From the NCBI GenBank assembly GCA_902469555.1, contig CABRDB010000045.1, positions 1 through 35,950 of the forward strand: 35,950 nucleotides of DNA, in the 5' to 3' direction. The notes beneath the pieces are model-generated. The model was not told the origin of the DNA. It worked only from the letters and a program-made list of their open reading frames with translations, and did not search any database. Source of the DNA: an uncultured Collinsella sp. (lineage in GTDB: Bacteria; Actinomycetota; Coriobacteriia; Coriobacteriales; Coriobacteriaceae). The position numbers and the translations under genes were made by a program. The first letter of the stretch is position 1. Each line of letters begins with the position of its first letter. This document shows, in pieces, positions 9,644-16,287 of the stretch.

Positions 9644-10696
9644 GTGAAAACGGGTATTTCGATTTATCTTTCCAGCCCTCTGCAGGATATTGAGCGGACG
9701 ATTGAGCGTGGTGCCGCGGCGGGTGCGCGCTATGCGTTCACCTCGCTGCATATTCCCGAGGATGGGGGAGCGGCGTATGCCGATAAGGTCCGTCATGTGC
9801 TGTCGCTGCTTTCCGCCCGCGGCATTGCGCTCATTGCCGATGTGGGGCCTCGCACGTGCGATTTGCTCGGGCTTGAGCGCATCGAGGACTTGCGCGATCT
9901 GGGGTTGGAATACCTTCGTTTGGACTATGGCTTTAGCGCCCAGCGGGTCGCGGAGCTGTCCGGTGTATTTCGCATTGTGGTCAATGCATCGACAGTGAGT
10001 TCTGATGAAATCGCATCGTGGCGTGAGGCCGGTGCCGATGTGACTCGTTTTGCCGCCTGCCACAATTTTTACCCCAAGCCTTATACCGGTTTAGCTCTGG
10101 AGGACATTGCTCGGGTGAATCTTCGTCTTGCGGCGCTTGGATTCGAAATCATGGCTTTTGTGCCGGGTGATGCTAACGTTCGCGGGCCGGTATTCGAGGG
10201 ACTGCCGACGGTCGAGGCGCAGCGCGGTCGCGCGTCAAAGGTTGCCCTCAATATGCTTGAGCTTGCACATGGCGCCGATTGCGACATTGTGTTGGTCGGC
10301 GACCCCGATCTTTCCGATGCGGGCTGGGCGCAGTTTGCTCAAGTTTCCGCCGGATACGTGGACCTGCAATGCGAGCTTGAGCTCAGTTATGCCTATGTGC
10401 GCGGGCAGATTCATCACGACCGACCCGACTCGAGCGTCCTCATCTTTAGGTCTCAGGAGTCACGTACGACGCTTAAGCCGGATTCCGTGCCGACGGATGC
10501 CGGAGCCGGCCTGCCGCGAAAGGCGGGGTCGATCGCTGTGAGCAATAGCGGATATGGGCGCTACGAAGGCGAGCTTGAGATTGCGCGGGTCGATCTTCCC
10601 GGTGACGAGCGCATGAACGTTGCGGGCCATATCACGCCCGAGGCAATGGAACTGCTGCCGTTCATCAAACGCGGATTCGGGGTACGGTTCGTTTAA
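9644..10696 (+). CDS. mupG: MupG-type 6-phospho-N-acetylmuramidase (DUF871 family)
   Basis: MupG enzymes hydrolyse MurNAc-6-phosphate-containing disaccharides inside the cell, releasing MurNAc-6-phosphate for MurQ. The 350-residue length and the N terminus MKTGISIYLSS, with SLHIPED shortly after, are typical of this TIM-barrel family. The C-terminal part (about 235-350) is the family's smaller beta domain, including the HHDRPDSSVLIFRSQ region. The GTG start has AAGGAG at 9629-9634. The family was earlier annotated as outer surface protein; the muramidase role comes from the staphylococcal mupG-murR-murQ-murP cluster, and the same gene set is present here. Confidence 0.88.
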   Translation: MKTGISIYLSSPLQDIERTIERGAAAGARYAFTSLHIPEDGGAAYADKVRHVLSLLSARGIALIADVGPRTCDLLGLERIEDLRDLGLEYLRLDYGFSAQRVAELSGVFRIVVNASTVSSDEIASWREAGADVTRFAACHNFYPKPYTGLALEDIARVNLRLAALGFEIMAFVPGDANVRGPVFEGLPTVEAQRGRASKVALNMLELAHGADCDIVLVGDPDLSDAGWAQFAQVSAGYVDLQCELELSYAYVRGQIHHDRPDSSVLIFRSQESRTTLKPDSVPTDAGAGLPRKAGSIAVSNSGYGRYEGELEIARVDLPGDERMNVAGHITPEAMELLPFIKRGFGVRFV

Positions 10697-10788
10697 CGTG
10701 TGACCCGCGGGCTACAATTGGCCCATCATACGAAGGCGCCTCGTGTGGCGTGTGCCTGCGTTGGCCGATCTATTTTCGGAGGATTCCC

Positions 10789-11148
10789 ATGACCGTACTG
10801 TTTGTTGAATATTCCAAGTGCTCGACCTGTAAGAAGGCCAAGGCATGGCTGGACGAACATGGGGTAGAGTACATCGACCGCGATATCGTTTTGGACAATC
10901 CCACGGCTGATGAGCTTGCGACCTGGATTGCTCGTTCGGGGCTGCCGGTGCGGCGCTTCTTTAATTCGTCGGGCATGAAATATCGAGAGCTGGGCCTGAA
11001 GGCGCGTCTGGATGCGGGCATGACGGATCGGGAGTGCTACGAGCTGCTGGCGACCGACGGCATGCTGGTCAAGCGTCCGCTGCTGGTGGGCGACGACTTT
11101 GTGATTCCAGGCTTTAGGGAATCGGCTTGGGCCGAGGCGTTGCTGTAG
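10789..11148 (+). CDS. ArsC/Spx-family thioredoxin-fold protein
   Basis: The 119-residue protein has a CSTC motif at 11-14 and the family pattern LPVRRFFNSSGMKYRELGLK in the middle, ending in KRPLLVGDDFVIPGF. It belongs to the arsenate reductase-like group that includes Spx, MgsR and YffB. The lack of arsenic genes nearby argues against a true arsenate reductase; a redox or RNA polymerase-binding role is possible but not shown. ATG 10789 is preceded by CGGAGGA, and a GGCTACAAT about 80 bp upstream may be its -10 region. Confidence 0.78.
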   Translation: MTVLFVEYSKCSTCKKAKAWLDEHGVEYIDRDIVLDNPTADELATWIARSGLPVRRFFNSSGMKYRELGLKARLDAGMTDRECYELLATDGMLVKRPLLVGDDFVIPGFRESAWAEALL

Positions 11149-11197
11149 CGGCTGCGGAAAGTGCGACCCGTTTTGAGTGCTCAGGGTGGGACGTGTT

Positions 11198-11253
11198 TTC
11201 CATCGGCTGGCTCGCTCGGCTCAATTTCCATCGGCGGGCTCGCTCGGCTCAAT
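11198..11253. repeat. 28-bp tandem duplication
   Basis: Two adjacent 28-bp units at 11198-11225 and 11226-11253 differ at one base (T or G after TTCCATCGGC). The second unit contains the stop codon of the minus-strand gene at 11249-11659, so the duplication copied the gene's last bases. Confidence 0.85.
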
Positions 11254-11659
11254 CCTCGAGCTGTGCCCATTCGTGCGGATCGTAGACCTTTACGTGTTTG
11301 TTGGGCTTGCCGCTCCAGTACTCCTCGTCCATAAAGGGCAGATATGCCTGAACGCCGGGGCAGATAAAGGGAATCCGCTGCTGTTGCAGTCGCTCGCGCT
11401 GGCGCTGCTCCAGGTGCGTCTCGGATATGACGGTCGGCATACCGGACAACTCGACGAGGCTTGCCTGGATTCGCTTAAGGTCGGGGAGTCCCGCGTGCCA
11501 TGACATCCGCATGATCAAAAAGGATGCACGGCGGTATTTTGCCTGCACCACAGTAATGGCGGGGCGCAGTGTGGGATGGATTTTGTCCCGTTCGGGCCAA
11601 AGGTCGGCAGTGATCTCGAGGCCCAGGGTCTCCCATAGGTAATCAAGCTCTTCGTCCAT
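11249..11659 (-). CDS. Hypothetical protein, possible C-terminal part of a MarR-like regulator family
   Basis: This 136-residue soluble protein has no catalytic motif that I can name. The second half runs through LVELSGMPTVISET, then QRQRERLQQQRIPFICPG and QAYLPF. This resembles a C-terminal module I associate with some MarR-annotated proteins of Gram-positive bacteria (a helix rich in QR, then IPF, then YLPF); that is recollection, not a proven match. No winged-helix domain is visible after the module, so this may be a stand-alone version. The ATG at 11659 has a weak GAGG. It is the only minus-strand gene between 181 and 14593. Confidence 0.65.
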   Translation of the reverse strand: MDEELDYLWETLGLEITADLWPERDKIHPTLRPAITVVQAKYRRASFLIMRMSWHAGLPDLKRIQASLVELSGMPTVISETHLEQRQRERLQQQRIPFICPGVQAYLPFMDEEYWSGKPNKHVKVYDPHEWAQLED

Positions 11660-11862
11660 GGCGCCTCGATATCTACGTGATCATTGATACTTCGATTGTG
11701 TTGCCTGGTGCTATCGTTTTCGCGGTAGAATCTGCCAACGGTTGACGGCTACCGCTCGCGGCGTTTTGCCCTTCGTGTACAGCGGTTGGCTTCACAGGTC
11801 CTTCACGGGTTGGACTAAATTAGGCCAATTTGACTGAATTTCAAAAAAGTCAAAATTGGGGC

Positions 11863-11891
11863 TTGCGTCACGGCGAGACTTCCCGTATATT
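11863..11891 (+). promoter_or_regulatory. Promoter of the tRNA pair
   Basis: TTGCGT at 11863-11868 and TATATT at 11886-11891 are separated by 17 bp, about 45 bp before tRNA-Gln. An AT-rich stretch just upstream (11825-11858) could act as an UP element; it is itself an imperfect inverted repeat (CCAATTTGACT and AGTCAAAATTGG). Confidence 0.6.
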
Positions 11892-11935
11892 TCTTTCTTG
11901 CGCAAAGGCACAGCCGAGCGCAGCGATGCAGTCAT

Positions 11936-12009
11936 TGGGATGTCGTCTAATGGCAGGACAGCGGATTCTGGTTCCGTCAATGGGGGTTCGACTCCCTCCA
12001 TCCCAGCCA
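11936..12009 (+). tRNA. tRNA-Gln (anticodon CUG)
   Basis: The acceptor stem TGGGATG (11936-11942) pairs with CATCCCA (11999-12005), followed by G and an encoded CCA. The anticodon arm GCGGA/TCCGT carries the loop TTCTGGT, giving CUG, which reads CAG. The T arm contains GGTTCGACTCC. All arms fold normally. Confidence 0.95.
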
Positions 12010-12026
12010 TTGCATTTGCTACATAT

Positions 12027-12103
12027 GGCCCGTTCGTCTAGCGGTTTAGGACGCCGCCCTCTCAAGGCGGAGATCACCAGTTCGAATCTGGTACGGGCTA
12101 CCA
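12027..12103 (+). tRNA. tRNA-Glu (anticodon CUC)
   Basis: The acceptor stem GGCCCGT (12027-12033) pairs with ACGGGCT (12093-12099) including one G-U pair; A and an encoded CCA follow. The anticodon arm CCGCC/GGCGG carries the loop CTCTCAA, giving CUC, which reads GAG. It lies 17 bp after tRNA-Gln and is probably co-transcribed with it. Confidence 0.95.
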
Positions 12104-12112
12104 AAATTGAAC

Positions 12113-12141
12113 GCCCGGGCCTCGTAAGAGACCCGGGTTTT
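12113..12141 (+). terminator. Terminator of the tRNA operon
   Basis: CCCGGG at 12114-12119 pairs with CCCGGG at 12132-12137, with extra inner pairs, followed by TTTT. It sits 10 bp after tRNA-Glu. Confidence 0.8.
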
Positions 12142-12197
12142 GTGTATTAACCGTATATACGGCGCCTGCCGTGTTTCGCTCAGATCGAGGAGTAGCC

Positions 12198-13115
12198 ATG
12201 GATCTGCCCATCAGCTTGCAAGACATCACGTATGCCGAGAACTATCTGGCGCAGGGCGACCTGGCTACGGCGACGCCGCTGCTGGAGCGTCTGGTGGAGC
12301 TCGCCGAGGAGTATATCGACGCTGAGTGCAAGACGGAGGAGAAGCGTCAATACTTTAGCTTCGATAGCAAGTTTGAGCGCTTGGCCTATCGCCGCGTGGA
12401 GAAGGATCCGCGCGAGCTCGTGCAGGTCGAGGTGCCGTTTGACCGCCTGTACTCTGACATGGCGTTTGCCTACATTCGCCAGCAGGATTATGTGAGTGCT
12501 CGCAACGCCTTGATGCAGGCCGTGCGCTGGGACCCCATGAACTGCAACTACCGCCTGGATCTGGCCGAGCTGTTCCGCGCTCTCGAGGACAAGCAGGAAT
12601 GGGCATCGCTCTCGTTCTCGGTGCTGGAGCGTGCAAGCGATGGCAAGTGCGCCGCCCGCGCTTACGCCAATCTAGGTCAGTACTTCTTGGAGCCCGAGAC
12701 CGAGAACGTTTCGGCTGCCGTGGGCTGCGCGCGTCTGGCGCTGCGCCTGGCGCCCAACGATGCGCATACGACGCGCCTGCTCAACAAGATCCATACCACC
12801 TATCCGGATGCCGCCGATGAGAGCGACGACCACGTGATGGGTGAACTGGCCCTGCAAGGCGTGCCGACCTCGCCTTCGGCCGAGATTGCCATCTGCCTGA
12901 TTATGTGCGCGACCGATGCTGCAAGCGACGGCGACAAGCAGGAGGCGACGCGCCTGACGGTACGTGCTCGCGACTTGGTGGGCGAGGAGGCCTGCGCGGC
13001 GATTATCAAACTGGTGCGCGAGAGCGATGCCGAGCTCAATGCCGAGCGCAAGGCAAAGCGCGAGGCTGCGGGCTCAAACGCCGATGGCGCCAAGGAGGCC
13101 GGCGATGCCCAGTAA
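12198..13115 (+). CDS. TPR-like repeat protein upstream of smpB
   Basis: The 305-residue soluble, acidic protein is almost entirely helical. TPR-like stretches appear at about 10-45 (NYLAQGDLATATPLLERLV), 90-125 (AFAYIRQQDYVSARNALMQA) and 160-200. The end (about 275-305) is a charged Lys/Glu/Ala tail. TPR proteins are scaffolds, so no specific function follows. It overlaps smpB by 11 bp, implying coupled translation and perhaps a link to ribosome rescue. ATG 12198 has a GAGGAG about 7 bases upstream. Confidence 0.8.
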   Translation: MDLPISLQDITYAENYLAQGDLATATPLLERLVELAEEYIDAECKTEEKRQYFSFDSKFERLAYRRVEKDPRELVQVEVPFDRLYSDMAFAYIRQQDYVSARNALMQAVRWDPMNCNYRLDLAELFRALEDKQEWASLSFSVLERASDGKCAARAYANLGQYFLEPETENVSAAVGCARLALRLAPNDAHTTRLLNKIHTTYPDAADESDDHVMGELALQGVPTSPSAEIAICLIMCATDAASDGDKQEATRLTVRARDLVGEEACAAIIKLVRESDAELNAERKAKREAAGSNADGAKEAGDAQ

Positions 13116-13575
13116 GCGCGAGCGCAAACTCATTTCCAAGAATCGCTCGGCACATCACGAGTACTTTATCGATGAGACGTTTGAGTGCGGTATTGAGCTG
13201 AGTGGCACCGAGGTCAAGTCGATTCGCGAGCGCGCCTGCCAGATCACCGATACCTTCGCGCTGATCCGCGGCGGGGAGTGCTGGCTCGTCGGCCTGCATA
13301 TCCACCCTTATAGCCATGGTGGCGTGTGGAATCGCGATCCTGACCGTCGGCGTCGTCTGCTGCTGCACCGCAAGGAGATCGACTTTCTTGACGGCAAACT
13401 TCGCAACCGTGGTTATGCGCTGGTTCCGTTGGAGCTCTACTTTAATACCGACGGCCGCGTAAAGCTGCTGCTGGGTCTGGGTCGCGGCAAGAAGCTCTAC
13501 GACAAGCGCGAGGACATGGCCAAGCGTGATGTCCAACGCGAGATCGACCGCGCCCTTAAGGAACGCAACCGCTAG
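13105..13575 (+). CDS. smpB: SsrA-binding protein SmpB
   Basis: SmpB binds tmRNA and delivers it to stalled ribosomes. The 156-residue protein has the family core: KLISKNRSAHHEYFIDE, GIELSGTEVKS, and LELYFNTDGRVKLLLGLGRGKK, followed by the basic tail DKREDMAKRDVQREIDRALK that folds into the decoding centre. ATG 13105 has AAGGAGG at 13092-13098, inside the TPR gene. The tmRNA gene itself was not found in this window. Confidence 0.97.
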   Translation: MPSKRERKLISKNRSAHHEYFIDETFECGIELSGTEVKSIRERACQITDTFALIRGGECWLVGLHIHPYSHGGVWNRDPDRRRRLLLHRKEIDFLDGKLRNRGYALVPLELYFNTDGRVKLLLGLGRGKKLYDKREDMAKRDVQREIDRALKERNR

Positions 13576-13587
13576 GCACTCTGTATA

Positions 13588-13653
13588 AGTTGCGGTGGAA
13601 TACGGACTGTTTTCCTGTTTGAGGGGCTATTCAGTCCCTATTTCACCGCAACT
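13588..13653. repeat. Family-2 hairpin element, copy A
   Basis: The left arm at 13588-13607 (AGTTGCGGTGGAATACGGAC) is matched in inverse at 13634-13653 with two mismatches, around a 26-nt core. The same arms occur at 27644-27710 around a different 27-nt core. It starts 12 bp after the smpB stop. Confidence 0.85.
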
Positions 13654-13696
13654 GCGGGCGTCTCATCTTTCTTACTGTTCTGACACATATGTCTCA

Positions 13697-13729
13697 AAGG
13701 CGGCGTCCGTTATGGGTGCCGCCTTTTTT
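13697..13729 (+). terminator. Terminator between smpB and the flavin reductase
   Basis: AAGGCGGC at 13697-13704 pairs with GCCGCCTT beginning at 13718, followed by a run of T to 13729. Confidence 0.8.
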
Positions 13730-13780
13730 GTGGGTACATACATTCATGAGGTTCCAACCCGAGCTAGGGGAGTGATCGTT

Positions 13781-14284
13781 ATGGACAAAACTGCGTTCTT
13801 TACCATGCCGAGCGGTCTGTACGTGGTGAGCGCTGCGGCAGACGGGCTGCGCGCCGGCTGCGTCATCAATACTGCGGTGCAGGTGACGTCCATGCCGCCG
13901 CGTATTTCGGTTGCCGTGAACAAGGACAATGTCACCTCGGGCGTCATCGCATCGGCCAAAGCGTTCGCGCTGACCGTGATCGGTCAGACCGCCGACATGC
14001 TCTACATCGGTAACTTTGGGTTCCGCACCAGCAGCGATTATGACAAGTTTGCCAAATACGAGACCCGCGAGACGGCTCTGGGCATGCCCTATGTGCCCGA
14101 GCACGCGGCGGCCCTGTTTAGCTGCCGTTTGATCGACACTGTGGATGTGGGAACGCATCTGCTGTTTATTGGCGAGGTCGAGGATGCCGAGCGCCTGAGC
14201 GACGAGACGCCGCTGACGTACGACTACTATCACAAGGTGCTAAAGGGCAAGACGCCGCCCAAAGCCTCGTCGTATCAAGGCTAG
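13781..14284 (+). CDS. Flavin reductase-like, FMN-binding protein
   Basis: The 167-residue protein is a flavin reductase (split-barrel) domain: TMPSGLYVVSA near the start, TAVQVTSMPPRISVAVNK as the FMN-contacting strand-loop, and a C-terminal half resembling the flavin domain of high-molecular-weight rubredoxin (Hrb) from clostridia. In Hrb a rubredoxin is fused to this domain; here a separate rubredoxin follows 88 bp downstream. The ATG at 13781 has AGGGGAG at 13766-13772. Role in oxygen or NO detoxification is inferred by analogy only. Confidence 0.85.
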   Translation: MDKTAFFTMPSGLYVVSAAADGLRAGCVINTAVQVTSMPPRISVAVNKDNVTSGVIASAKAFALTVIGQTADMLYIGNFGFRTSSDYDKFAKYETRETALGMPYVPEHAAALFSCRLIDTVDVGTHLLFIGEVEDAERLSDETPLTYDYYHKVLKGKTPPKASSYQG

Positions 14285-14301
14285 AAATGTTCTAAAAATA
14301 C

Positions 14302-14329
14302 TTGCATTATACTATTGAGAATATATACT
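14302..14329 (+). promoter_or_regulatory. Promoter of the rubredoxin gene
   Basis: TTGCAT at 14302-14307 and TATACT at 14324-14329 are separated by 16 bp in an unusually AT-rich stretch. This gives the rubredoxin its own promoter 43 bp before its start. Confidence 0.6.
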
Positions 14330-14372
14330 AATAAGTAAGTACACCAGCAGTCACGTTCGAGAGGAGAACATC

Positions 14373-14516
14373 ATGGCTGAGGAGAAGAAGACGTATAAGT
14401 TTGTGTGCACCGTTTGCGGTTACGAGGTTGAGGTCGACACGCCCGAGCTGCCCGAGGATTACGTGTGCCCGGTGTGCGGCGTCGGCCCCGATGAGTTTGA
14501 GCTCGTCGAGGAGTAA
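14373..14516 (+). CDS. Rubredoxin
   Basis: This 47-residue protein carries two CxxC pairs, Cys12/Cys15 in CTVCGYE and Cys32/Cys35 in [12 protein letters not shown], which bind a single iron atom. Both knuckles, the acidic surface and the aromatic residues Tyr8, Tyr17 and Phe42 match the family; rubredoxins are normally 45-55 residues. It is a one-electron carrier in the cytoplasm. The ATG at 14373 has GAGGAG at 14361-14366. Its own promoter and terminator make it a single-gene unit beside the flavin reductase, its likely redox partner. Confidence 0.93.
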   Translation: MAEEKKTYKFVCTVCGYEVEVDTPELPEDYVCPVCGVGPDEFELVEE

Positions 14517-14556
14517 CTCGTAGACACACGGCGATTAGCCATACAGAGCTCTGTCC

Positions 14557-14593
14557 AAGGGTCCCGGCTGGATATTCCGGCTGGGACCCTTTT
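14557..14593 (+). terminator. Terminator after rubredoxin
   Basis: AAGGGTCCC at 14557-14565 pairs with GGGACCCTT at 14583-14591; further inner pairing (GGC and GGATATTCC) strengthens it, and it ends in TTTT. Confidence 0.88.
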
Positions 14594-14625
14594 GATTTAT
14601 CTGACGGTTTAAAACGGCCTTACGT

Positions 14626-14640
14626 GTTACAGATTGAGAC
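14626..14640. repeat. Solitary half of a family-1 hairpin element
   Basis: GTTACAGATTGAGAC matches the right arm of the 59-bp family exactly, but the left arm expected 27 nt before it is not recognisable. The rubredoxin terminator and following sequence occupy that position. Confidence 0.65.
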
Positions 14641-14669
14641 GTTATATCTGGACAGCCACGCTATCCCAA

Positions 14670-15926
14670 TTACATCCCCGTTAGCAGCACGATGTCGAGA
14701 ATCGTCACGATGACGCCGATCCCTACGAGCAGCGCGTTGAGCGGGCGCGAGTTGGCGTATTTGCCCATAACGCGGGGCGAACTGGTGAGTCGTATGAGCA
14801 CAAAGACCGTAATCGGCAACTGAAGCGACAACAATGCCTGACTCCAGATGAGACCCTCAAAAGGATTCGGGACGATCAGGCACGCCGCCACTGCGCCGAC
14901 GAAACAGACCGCCACTCCAATCGATGAGTGCCGGTCGTGGATGTCGTATTCCTCGTCGAACATGCCCGCGGTGATGGTTCCCGCCGCCATGCCCGCTGTC
15001 ACGCTGCTCGATAGTCCCGCGAACAGCAGCGCTACCGCAAAGATGGTCGAGCTCGCCGGGCCCAAGATGGGGGAGAGCGTGGCCGCTGCGACGGCGAGGT
15101 CGTCTACGACAATGCCGTGCGCAAAGAAGGTCGTTGCGGCCAGGATGACCATGGCCGAGTTGATCGCCCAGCCCACGCCCATCGAAAAGAGCGTGTCGAA
15201 GAGCTCATAGCGCAGACGCTCTTCGATAACCTGCTCGCCTTGGCCTTCGAAGTGCATGGATTGGATGACCTCGGAGTGCAGGAAGAGGTTGTGGGGCATA
15301 ACGACCGCGCCTAGGACACTTACGATAATCGCGGCCGAGCCGGTGGGCATACGGGGTGTGATCCAGCTTGTGGCGGCTTGCGGCCAGTCGACGTTGACTA
15401 GTGCAAGCTCGGCCAAAAACGAAAGTCCTACCACGCCCACGAAGGCGATGATCCATCGCTCGGCGCGTTTGTAGGAGCTTGTCATGAGCATGGCAATCGA
15501 TGCCGCCGCGACGATGACGCAGCCGGCGCGTACGGGCAGGCCAAAGAGCATTTGAAGCGCGATCGCACCGCCCAGGACTTCGGCCATGGCGGTGGCGATG
15601 GTCGCGAGGTAGGCGCTGGCGAGCACCGTGCGCCCAACGAAGCGGGGGAGAAAGCGGGTCGTGGCCTCGGCAAGGCAGGCGCCCGTGGCGATGCCCAGGT
15701 GCGCCGCGTTGTGCTGCAAGACGATCAGCATAATCGTGGACAGCGTGACGATCCACAGCAGCGCGTAGCCAAACTGCGAGCCCGCGGCCATATTGGAGGC
15801 CCAGTTGCCCGGGTCGATAAAGCCGACGGTCACGAGCAATCCGGGGCCGATATGCCGTGCGATGTCGAGTCCTCCGTGACCGCCGGTGCGTCGGGAGCCA
15901 AAATGATGTTTGAGATGGTTGATCAT
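14670..15926 (-). CDS. mntH: Nramp-family divalent metal transporter (MntH-like)
   Basis: The 418-residue membrane protein has about 11 membrane segments. Nramp signatures are clear: the TM1 metal site DPGNWAS (about residues 38-44) and the TM6 site VVMPHNLFLHSE, with the methionine and histidine of proton-coupled Mn/Fe importers. It imports manganese or iron. The ATG at 15926 has an AGGAG 8 bases before it. It is a single minus-strand gene, divergent from gltB. A 16-bp imperfect palindrome upstream (15987-16002) may be a metalloregulator site. Confidence 0.93.
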   Translation of the reverse strand: MINHLKHHFGSRRTGGHGGLDIARHIGPGLLVTVGFIDPGNWASNMAAGSQFGYALLWIVTLSTIMLIVLQHNAAHLGIATGACLAEATTRFLPRFVGRTVLASAYLATIATAMAEVLGGAIALQMLFGLPVRAGCVIVAAASIAMLMTSSYKRAERWIIAFVGVVGLSFLAELALVNVDWPQAATSWITPRMPTGSAAIIVSVLGAVVMPHNLFLHSEVIQSMHFEGQGEQVIEERLRYELFDTLFSMGVGWAINSAMVILAATTFFAHGIVVDDLAVAAATLSPILGPASSTIFAVALLFAGLSSSVTAGMAAGTITAGMFDEEYDIHDRHSSIGVAVCFVGAVAACLIVPNPFEGLIWSQALLSLQLPITVFVLIRLTSSPRVMGKYANSRPLNALLVGIGVIVTILDIVLLTGM

Positions 15927-15986
15927 GGTGCGCTCCTGCGTGCCGTTTGCTTGACGCCGGAAAGGATACCCGTTTTAGGCTCAAAA

Positions 15987-16002
15987 GTTAATCAAGACTA
16001 AC
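15987..16002. promoter_or_regulatory. Imperfect palindrome upstream of mntH, possible metalloregulator operator
   Basis: GTTA, TC, GA and TAAC are placed symmetrically over 16 bp, 61 bp before the mntH start. MntR/DtxR-type operators are AT-rich palindromes of similar layout, but the match to any consensus is weak. Confidence 0.3.
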
Positions 16003-16046
16003 AAAATTGCTGTATTTGAATAGGATGGTGAAAGGGGGCTGCGAAA

Positions 16047-16105
16047 TGTCTTGATCTGTAACAACTAGGGATGGAAATTGGGTCTTACTGTTACAGATTG
16101 AGATG
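16047..16105. repeat. Family-1 59-bp hairpin element
   Basis: The left arm TGTCTTGATCTGTAAC (16047-16062) and right arm GTTACAGATTGAGATG (16090-16105) surround a 27-nt core. It lies between mntH and gltB. Confidence 0.85.
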
Positions 16106-16120
16106 TTTGAAGCGGTGAGC

Positions 16121-16174
16121 TTACAGGTCGAACTTGGGGCCCTTGTTGCCGTCCTTGAGGTCGGCGGTGTCCAC
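16121..16174 (-). pseudogene. C-terminal remnant of a lost gene
   Basis: Read on the minus strand, the last 17 codons before a TAA at 16121-16123 encode VDTADLKDGNKGPKFDL. They use exactly the codons favoured by highly expressed genes here (GAC, CTC, AAG, GGC, AAC, TTC, CTG). No start or upstream domain follows; codon quality decays beyond about 16180. It looks like the tail of a deleted gene. I do not recognise the parent. Confidence 0.4.
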
Positions 16175-16287
16175 TCGTAGGGTGTGCGTTACGCGATTGT
16201 TTCGAAACGGGCGGGAAACACAACGGGCCGGCGGTGCTCCTAGTATGCCTATTCAACTGACTGTCTAATATCTAGGGGAGGATCGCG

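Noticed and set aside
10789..11148. Arsenate reductase for arsenic resistance
   Set aside because: No ars genes are nearby and the sequence fits the broader Spx/YffB group equally well.
11825..11858. Inverted repeat as a terminator before the tRNAs
   Set aside because: The stem is AT-rich with one indel, no T tract follows, and no gene on this strand ends just before it; it fits better as an UP-element-like region of the tRNA promoter.
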